Source: Cunninghamia lanceolata (taxonomy: Eukaryota > Streptophyta > Pinopsida > Cupressales > Cupressaceae). Taken from it: a DNA stretch of 64,000 nucleotides. Both the position numbers and the translations under genes were made by a program. Below, piece by piece: positions 57,351-64,000 of this stretch; within the stretch, counting starts at the first letter, position 1, and each line of letters opens with the position of its first letter. Below the pieces are notes generated by a model. The model did not search any database, was not told the origin of the DNA, and worked only from the letters and a program-made list of their open reading frames with translations. The stretch is from positions 13,100,001 to 13,164,000 of the forward strand of contig BSBN01001752.1 of NCBI GenBank assembly GCA_027924645.1, written 5' to 3'.

Positions 57351-60346
57351 TTAGGCTCTATTCAGCCATAAGTAAATTTTAGCCGGATGGTCCAAGTACT
57401 CTTGATCTTGATGGGAATCAATAAGCTCAATGGCACTTCTTGTAATCATTTCAATTGTGACCATCTTCTCTAGGTGTTTGTAAGCTTCTCTAGATGCAGA
57501 ATTCATGTCTTTAAGAGCTCCCATAGCCTCATGTAATATAATTTGACAATCAACATTCCACTCTTCCTTACTTTTTAGTTCTCCATCACTCTTAAATAAG
57601 GCGGGCACTCCTGCATTAGAAGCTTCAGCACCTTCCTTAGCATCACTTTTGAGTTGATCATAGTATTTCTGATGTTGCTCAATCAATGCTTTAGTATTGG
57701 AGATACTTGCATTGTCAGAAGCATCTTTACTTTGTATCTCATTCAACTTCTCCTGCATTCTCTGTTCGAGCCTTTCATGTTCTTTAATTGCTTTGTAATT
57801 CTGAGAGTAATGATCCCAAAATAGACTGAACTAGTGTATCATGTTTGCATGTCTACTCTATAGCACAGTGACAAGTGTATCTATCTAAATTTGCAATGCC
57901 TGATCTGGGGATAATGCTTGAGTGCCTTGTGAGCTTTCTCCCTGAGTCAATCTCTTTATTGATTGCCGAAAAGTACTCCTAACTGCATCCTTCAAGTAGT
58001 CATTTTCTTTTGTTAGTCTTTCACAGCTTAATTTATGTGCATCCCTTTCCTTGATCAACACTTGAGCTTGTGCTTTGTTTAATTTTGCAACATTGATGCC
58101 AATGTCTATTGTAATCAGAGGGTCAATTTTTCCTACTTTTAAAGTCATGACATGGCCGAAAGTCTTTTCAATATCTATGATGGTTGTTTTCTTATGAGGA
58201 GAATATAGCACCCATATCATCAATGAATTTTCATCATTATTGTATCTTGTACCCATATATACTTCATTAACTCCCTCTGGAGTGAGTTTATACTTATCAT
58301 CTGCACTATTTAGAAAATTGTCAAAAACCAAAGTAGAATTCAAGTCAAGACCAGGAAAAATCATAACTCCTGCATCTTTAAGCAATTGTCTACCCATGCT
58401 AGGAGTCATATCCTGCATCTCTTTCTCTACTGTTACTTTCAGCATATCTAATAATTGTTTTTCATTATTAGCAGAGACATCATCCATTGATTCTCTAATT
58501 TCTTTTCCTTTGCATTTGTAGAAAAATGACTTAAATTCTTTTGAGTGAATAAATTTATCATCAGAAATGAAAGAATCATAGGCTATCTGACATGGATCCT
58601 CATTAGCAGACCCCTCCTCATCATGGATTACAACAGGGGGCTGATATTGTAGCATTTTCCTTTTGGACATTTCTACTGTTTTGTCTTGTGGCTCTTCTTG
58701 CTCCACCTATCCTTCAATTTCAGAGGATACAACCTCAATCTCTACTAGCTGCTTTTTCTTCTCACTTAGATCCCTTTTATACTTTTCTATCACCAACTCC
58801 ACCTCAGCCTCTTCTAAATTTCTACTAACATCATCATGTGGACAAGGTATGTGCATGTATCCACTGAGATTTTGTTTTCTTCATGCAGAGTCAATAAAAC
58901 CTTCAGGGTCAAACCCTTTCATTGCCTCAACACTCCTCATATTATAATGCATCAACTTATCCATAATCAGATTATAACCCTCTCTTGACACCACAGTAAA
59001 ATCTCCAAAACATAAATTGCTGGGCATAAAGGATTGTTTATCATGTGAGCTCAAATGCATTACATTTGAGCAGTGCATCTGCCTAATTATCTCTAAATAA
59101 GCAATTCTTTCAGGGATAGTTTTGGGCAATATGAATGGAATGTCTTCAAAACCATATATCTTGATCATGGTAGCATCTTCAAAACAATACTAGTCTCCCC
59201 AATTATGAGTGATAGTAGGGGGCAACCAAAATCTCTTGGCCTGATGAACCTTTTTATCTCCATTGAGATCGAATATTCACAAGGGTGGCTAAAATATCTG
59301 TATAGTACTTTTACACAGTGTTCTTCAAATTGGGCATAACTGGAATGGGCATATCTACTGTCCCATATTCTAGTCCACATTTGTATTGGCAATTTTTCCC
59401 CCCTCTTATCTGCAGCAACAACTTTAAGTTCACTTGGCCATAACCCTACTTCCTGGCTAAAATACAACACCATGTGCATAAGCAGTGAATAATGCTCAAA
59501 AGAGCATGCTGGAGAATTGTTTTTTATTGCAGACAAGCCAGAATCTATTTTATTAGCAATATAGGCAGCATAGTCAAATTGCGTGGCATTATGACATTGA
59601 ATGTCAGTAGCTATAACCATTAAAGGGATGGTCATGAACTCAAGGACCTCTGAACCAAGGACTTGGCCCACAGAATAATAAGTGTGCTATATATATGGTT
59701 CAAATATAGCTACATGAAAAGGAGGACCATCATTTTCAGTTAGAGGCATCACTTCTCCTTCAATTCTGGGCCTATGAATGGGCAACCTCCATCCATTGTA
59801 GGTTGTGTCCATTCTCCAATATTCCCTCTCCAGGTCTTCATAAATAATAGGAACAGTGCACAAATCATCTAGATTAAACACTTCACAAATGGTATTCTTT
59901 GACAAATGTACAATTGGCTCCCCCTGTGTGTTGCATATAGCTTTTAGGCTTGGGCTATATTGTTGGGCAAGTAGTTGGAGGAGTTCGACATTCAGGAATA
60001 CATTAGGCATGACCAATTTTCCCAAATTCAAGTGCCATGGGTTTGACACAGGAGCATTCCCGAGCCTTCTATTATAATGGAATCTAAAAAGCTCATATCC
60101 TCTGATTGGGGTCCAGATATCTCCCAGGTGCTTACATTTATCTTCTAATTTTTCAACTTCTGCCCTAAGTTGAGCAGATCTTCTGGCCTTGGGAGTTGAC
60201 CCAGGCAATTGATCAATTAAGTCCTGATTGAGTTTTCTATCTTTTATTTTTTCTTCAGGGGTTTGATCAGTTTTTTGTTTCTTAGATTTACTAGTTTCCC
60301 GTTGTGATTTTCTACCTTTTCCCTTTCCTGGAGTATCCATATTCAA
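57351..60346 (-). pseudogene. Extra ORF of element W (about 1,000 codons, downstream of pol, same sense)
   Basis: The minus-strand frame starts at ATG 60346 with a Lys-rich, nuclear-signal-like N terminus (GKGRKSQRETSKSKKQK). A globular part follows (RGYELFRFHYNRRLGN, WHLNLGKL, YWRMDTTYNGWRL), interrupted by a stop at 59687. The block AAYIANKI ... SFEHYSLLMHMVLYFSQEVGLWP continues it. After a frameshift near 59165 it runs on through 58881-59168 and 57885-58706 to a coiled-coil C terminus (57351-57758). No pol, protease, zinc or membrane motif is apparent. It occupies the env position and resembles Z ORF2. Confidence 0.7.
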
Positions 60347-61962
60347 ATTTTGGTAGAAAATTCAAATACAGGCTATACACAATGGTTCGTATGTAAGTAC
60401 ATGTTGTTCTGTGGCTGTGAATGAAATCCTCTGCTTGCGCTTCAAGAATTCCTCTGTATTCTCTTTTTAGACAACTCTGTCAATTGTAATTATAATGATC
60501 TTAAAAGATTTCATCGCCGTTTGCATTTAATTGTCTGATCAATTCAATGTCATTCATCGCTGTGAAATGTCACATCACCATAACTCCTGTCATCAGCATG
60601 ATTTTCAAAATGTCTGGGCGACCTTAATATCTTCTCATGGCACGAACAATCAATCGGCGTAACCCCTCAATTGTATTCCCGATGCTATGTTGAGTCATAT
60701 CTTAAGTGGGCGTGACCATCGGTATGACTTCTTTCATCACCGTGTGTTTTAGATTTCCCTCCGATATAGTGAGTCCTACCAATATGACTATCGGTGAGGG
60801 TCTCACCGACATGTGTGACAACAATTGGTTATCGGGGAGATCAATACCATTAGGATAATATATTTATGTTTCCCCAAGCTTCGTCGTCTTCCCAATAATC
60901 TTCCATACTCTAATTCGGAATGACTATCTTAATATCTCACCGATATGTTTAAAACTTCTTATCAATGGGTGTGACTTTATTTCCATCAGAGTGAGATATA
61001 CCATCGGGGTAATTCTTTTTAGATCACCCGATCACAATTATCTCCCCGATGGCCAGTTTACATTTCTTATCAGAGAGAATCTATCAAAGTGTCACCGACA
61101 CCCTTTCATTGTTGTGACTTGTGAGTTGACAAGACGTTATTGCTTCATTCCGATATGTTAAGTTACGCTGATAGATATGTGTGTCGGTGTGACTCACACT
61201 GAAAGTGCCTTCTATTGTTTCGCCAAGAGACTGGATTATCGGAGACTTATTTATTTTTCATCCCGATGTTTATTTCTTGCCAATCGTTATTTTTTCCTTT
61301 GTCCTCGTAAGATATTCGGTGAGACTCTTGCCGATATATTTCATCAGTATGATATATACCATCAGGGTAGCTTTTAAAGGATCACTTGATGATTACTAGT
61401 TATACCGATCGGTGTGACTACTTGGTTCTCTTACCAATAAAAGGCCATCGATATTACTTCTATCGGCAACTCTTACAAATCTCTTTCTGATCTTTACTTC
61501 TTACATCAATAGTCATTTTCATTGATTTCTTATATACCGGTATAAGCAACACAAAGTCTTGCCGATATATTGAATTTTAATTAATTTTGCATTGCTTAGC
61601 CATGAACATCTTGTGGGATGTATCAAATTTTTGCTATGGTTTTGAGATGTTTTATGATTTTGCTCAAATATGGTGAAGTGAAAATACAATAAAAAAAAGT
61701 TAAATTTTTACTGTCCCAACAGTGGCTTTGTCTGGGATGTATACTTCCTGTGAGTATAACAAGAATTCAGATCTCCTGGGGAAGTAGACCACATGTTTTT
61801 ATTCATTTGGAGTGATGATTTTATGAAAAATGGAAAAAGGGGAGTGACAAATGATGGGGAATGGGAATTATTCCTAAACTACTGTGCATGGAATAAAATA
61901 TTTTTGAGAATTGTTTGAGGGTTGTCCATGCACTAGCAACGCTCAATCCTCCTTGTACATGT
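60347..61962 (-). other. Spacer between integrase and extra ORF of element W
   Basis: No ORF on the element strand. About twenty CCGAT/ATCGG-type motifs, many followed by GTGAC or ATATG, lie between 60640 and 61570. They form short inverted repeats such as CGGTGAG/CTCACCG (60792-60808, 3-base loop) and ACCGATCGGT (about 61405). The same position in X and Y also holds hairpins, though with different sequence. Confidence 0.65.
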
Positions 61963-63291
61963 TTATGAAAAGAACTGCTTCAAGTATTGCCCATGTACAG
62001 GCAATTCCTGCTCTTCTCCAGACATATTCTGCAAGTAATAAGAGTCATCACCTCCTTTGCTAGTGATAACAAAAGGACCTAACCATAGGGCTTCAAACTT
62101 TCCATGCTTCCCTTTGTCTTGACACCTTGCATTCCACATTAATACTAGATCATTTATTTCAAACTTTCTATCTTTGGTCTTTTTGTCAAAGAGATATTTT
62201 ACTTGTGATTGTAGCTTAACATTCTGCCTTTGAGCTGTTCGTCTTGTTTCATCAAGTTCTGCCAGATGTTCCAACCTCTCCTCCATGGGTTCAGAATTGT
62301 TCAAGTCTTCCTGGAGAATGAATTTGTATATCGATATAAGATTTTCCAATGGTAATCTTGCTTGTATTCCATATACCAACTCAAATGGAGATCTCCCAAT
62401 TGCTCTCTTTATAGTAATCCTATCAGCCCACACTGCCATTCTTAATTTTGAATCCCAAGCCTTTTTATTTCTATCCAACATTCTTTTTATGATTTTCAGG
62501 AGGCTTTTGTTACTTGATTCTGCTTGTCCATTTGCCTGTGGATGATAGGGGGCGGCATAGGAGACAGTGATGCCATGCGTACTGCAAAATCCTTTGAATT
62601 CATCTAATCTAAAACACATCCCATTATCTGTAATTAATCTCACTAGGGTGCCAAATCTGAATATGATATTTTCCATTAGAAAGTTAATCACAACCTTACT
62701 TGTTGCCTGTTTAGTTGGGATCTCTTCCACCCATTTTGTAAAGTAATCAGTTGCTACTAAAATCCATCTGTGCCCCCCACCTGATTTCTCAGAAATTTCA
62801 CCTATGAAATCAATGCCCCACTGATAAAATGGAGCCTCAACTTGCATGGGTTTTAAGGGTAGTGCTCCCTGATATTTTAACTTTCCTGAGAATTTTTGGC
62901 ATGCTTCACATTTCCTAGTGTAATGGTATGAATCATTAAAAACTTGAGGCCAATAGTATCCGGCCCTCAGGATCTTGTGGGCTATAGTCCTTGCTGAGAA
63001 ATGGCCTCCACACATGCCCTCATGTAACTCCTTCATAATATGTTTTGATTGATATTCATTCAAGCATAATAGTAAAATCCCATCTCTATTTTTCCAGTAA
63101 AGATCCCCATTAATGAGTACATATTTTGAAGCTTGCAGTTTGAGTGTCCTCCTTTTGTTGTCATCATACCCTTCAGGACACTTCATATATTTTAGATAAT
63201 ATATTACATCAGCATACCATGGAGTATGCTCAATACTGGTACTTGCATCAGCAGTACATATCTGAGAAGCTTCAAGATTACTCTCAGCCAT
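61963..63291 (-). CDS. Integrase of element W, open frame (442 aa)
   Basis: An uninterrupted integrase: H2C2 zinc domain (HEGMCGGHFS ... CEACQKF, about residues 89-133), core with WGIDFIGEI (first Asp, about 160), LITDNGMCF (second Asp, about 217) and HPQANGQAESSNK (Glu, about 255). The C-terminal region (FEINDLVLMWNAR ... FEALWLGPFVI) ends at HGQYLKQFFS. All three catalytic residues are present. The usual protein would be part of a pol polyprotein; here a stop separates it from RNase H at 63307. Confidence 0.88.
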   Translation of the reverse strand: MAESNLEASQICTADASTSIEHTPWYADVIYYLKYMKCPEGYDDNKRRTLKLQASKYVLINGDLYWKNRDGILLLCLNEYQSKHIMKELHEGMCGGHFSARTIAHKILRAGYYWPQVFNDSYHYTRKCEACQKFSGKLKYQGALPLKPMQVEAPFYQWGIDFIGEISEKSGGGHRWILVATDYFTKWVEEIPTKQATSKVVINFLMENIIFRFGTLVRLITDNGMCFRLDEFKGFCSTHGITVSYAAPYHPQANGQAESSNKSLLKIIKRMLDRNKKAWDSKLRMAVWADRITIKRAIGRSPFELVYGIQARLPLENLISIYKFILQEDLNNSEPMEERLEHLAELDETRRTAQRQNVKLQSQVKYLFDKKTKDRKFEINDLVLMWNARCQDKGKHGKFEALWLGPFVITSKGGDDSYYLQNMSGEEQELPVHGQYLKQFFS

Positions 63292-63306
63292 TAATTTGGC
63301 AAGACC

Positions 63307-64000
63307 CTATCCTCTCACTAATTTAGTGATCTGGATTTCAATATTGAATTCCTGAATCCTATTTATCCACCTACATCTCCTACCAGTGACTTCGGTCTGG
63401 ACCAATACATCCTTGACTGCAGCATTAGGTACATATGCTATGATTTTGGCTCCCACCAAGTATGGTCTAAATGTTTTTACTGCTTTTACCAATGCATATG
63501 GCTATTTTTCAACAATGTCATACTTTAACTCTACATTCTGAAGGGATTTGCTAAAAAATGAAATAGGCTGTTCATATCCATCACTATTTTTTTGCAATAG
63601 CACTACTGCAACTGTATGATAGGAGGCAAATGAAAACAATTGGAATGATTTATTGAAGTCAGGGGACACTAAGACTGGGGCTTGCTTGATTGCCCTCTTA
63701 ATATTGGCAAATGCTTCTTCTATTTCTGTTGTCCATTTCACTTCTGAGTTCTTCTTCAGCATCTTTGATATAGGGCAAACAATTTCTATAAAATTTGGTA
63801 TAAATCTCTGACAAAATTAATCTGACCAAAAAATGATTGTATAGATTTTACATTTTTTGGAATAGGCACTTGATCAATTGCCTTTACTCTTTCAGGGTCT
63901 ATTTTTACTCCTTCCTTCGAGACTATATGGCCAAGCAATTTTCCTTCTGTTACTACAAAATGACACTTCTTAGGGTTCAATGATATCCCATACTCTAGGG
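63307..64000 (-). pseudogene. RT C terminus and degenerate RNase H of element W
   Basis: On the minus strand: RT thumb (MNPKKCHFVVTEGKLLGHIV, GVKIDPERVKAI, SFFGQINFVRDL), then RNase H. The first catalytic Asp position of that RNase H is Ala (LFSFASYHTVAVVL) and the later block reads AKIIAYVPNAAVKDVL without Asp. CRWINRIQEFNIEIQITKL ends the domain. Stops near 63785, 63501 and 63307. The rest of pol is beyond the window. Confidence 0.8.

Larger units (their letters stand above)
56283..64000 (-). mobile_element. Ty3/gypsy element W (Tat/Ogre-like), 3' two thirds, minus strand
   Basis: From the window end leftwards: RT C terminus, degenerate RNase H, open integrase, spacer rich in CCGAT/ATCGG motifs, large extra ORF, and a probable 3' LTR ending at 56283 (TGTTAG on the plus strand). 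It is inserted in the C2 integrase. The integrase frame is uninterrupted, so W seems younger than X and Y. Confidence 0.75.

Noticed and set aside
58240..58947. Plus-strand ORFs opposite the W extra ORF
   Set aside because: Serine-rich shadows; the minus-strand frame is longer and aligns in layout with the X and Z ORFs.
57885..60346. W extra ORF as an Env glycoprotein
   Set aside because: No signal peptide, membrane span, furin-like site or cysteine pattern is visible; only the position resembles env.

Overview
This window looks like intergenic heterochromatin of a plant with a large genome. I see no complete host gene, rRNA, tRNA or CRISPR array. It is AT-rich and filled almost end to end with LTR retrotransposons inserted into one another: Ty3/gypsy chromoviruses, Ty3/gypsy Tat/Ogre-type elements, one Ty1/copia element, and at least three kinds of element that carry no polymerase. 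Old, stop-riddled copies, long LTRs and deep nesting suggest a gymnosperm (conifer-type) genome. That is an inference from repeat style, not from a marker gene.

Layout, left half. 1-3973: 3' part of a non-autonomous LTR element (family Z). 3974-12308: a chromovirus (C1) with leader ORF, gag, PR, RT/RH, IN, chromodomain and a probable 3.1 kb 3' LTR. 12309-15960: non-coding repeat debris with short tandem repeats. 15960-23773: a minus-strand gypsy RNase H-integrase remnant split by a copia element (16874-23104, duplication TGTTG). 23774-27836: LTR-like sequence split by a minus-strand element (G, 24474-27512, duplication GATTG) that carries an exon-like fragment on the opposite strand. 27837-33955: 3' part of a Tat/Ogre-like element (X), made of a hairpin-rich spacer and a large non-pol ORF, itself broken by a solo Z LTR (32135-33237, duplication CAAGG).

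Layout, right half. 33956-38000: a minus-strand element (P) with coiled-coil, G-patch and zinc-knuckle ORFs and no pol (duplication AAACT). 38006-38946: an LTR with a TATA box that appears to end X and to begin the next element. 38947-54424: Tat/Ogre-like element Y (gag, PR, archaeal-type RNase H, RT, degenerate RNase H, IN, hairpin spacer). Its integrase is split by a complete Z element (44701-52227, duplication GGTAC). 54433-56282: minus-strand 3' end of a second chromovirus (C2). 56283-64000: minus-strand Tat/Ogre-like element W, cut by the window end, with RT/RNase H, an open integrase, a spacer, a large extra ORF and a probable LTR.

How the parts fit. X, Y and W imply one plan: LTR-gag-pol-structured spacer-large sense ORF-LTR, with the extra ORF where retroviruses carry env. 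A related ORF (Z ORF2) sits in the pol-less Z elements beside a Gag-like ORF with three zinc knuckles. P shares LTR ends and 3' terminal sequence with C2, so it is probably a non-autonomous partner of that chromovirus. The extra ORF family with its hairpin-array spacer is my best candidate for a poorly described system.
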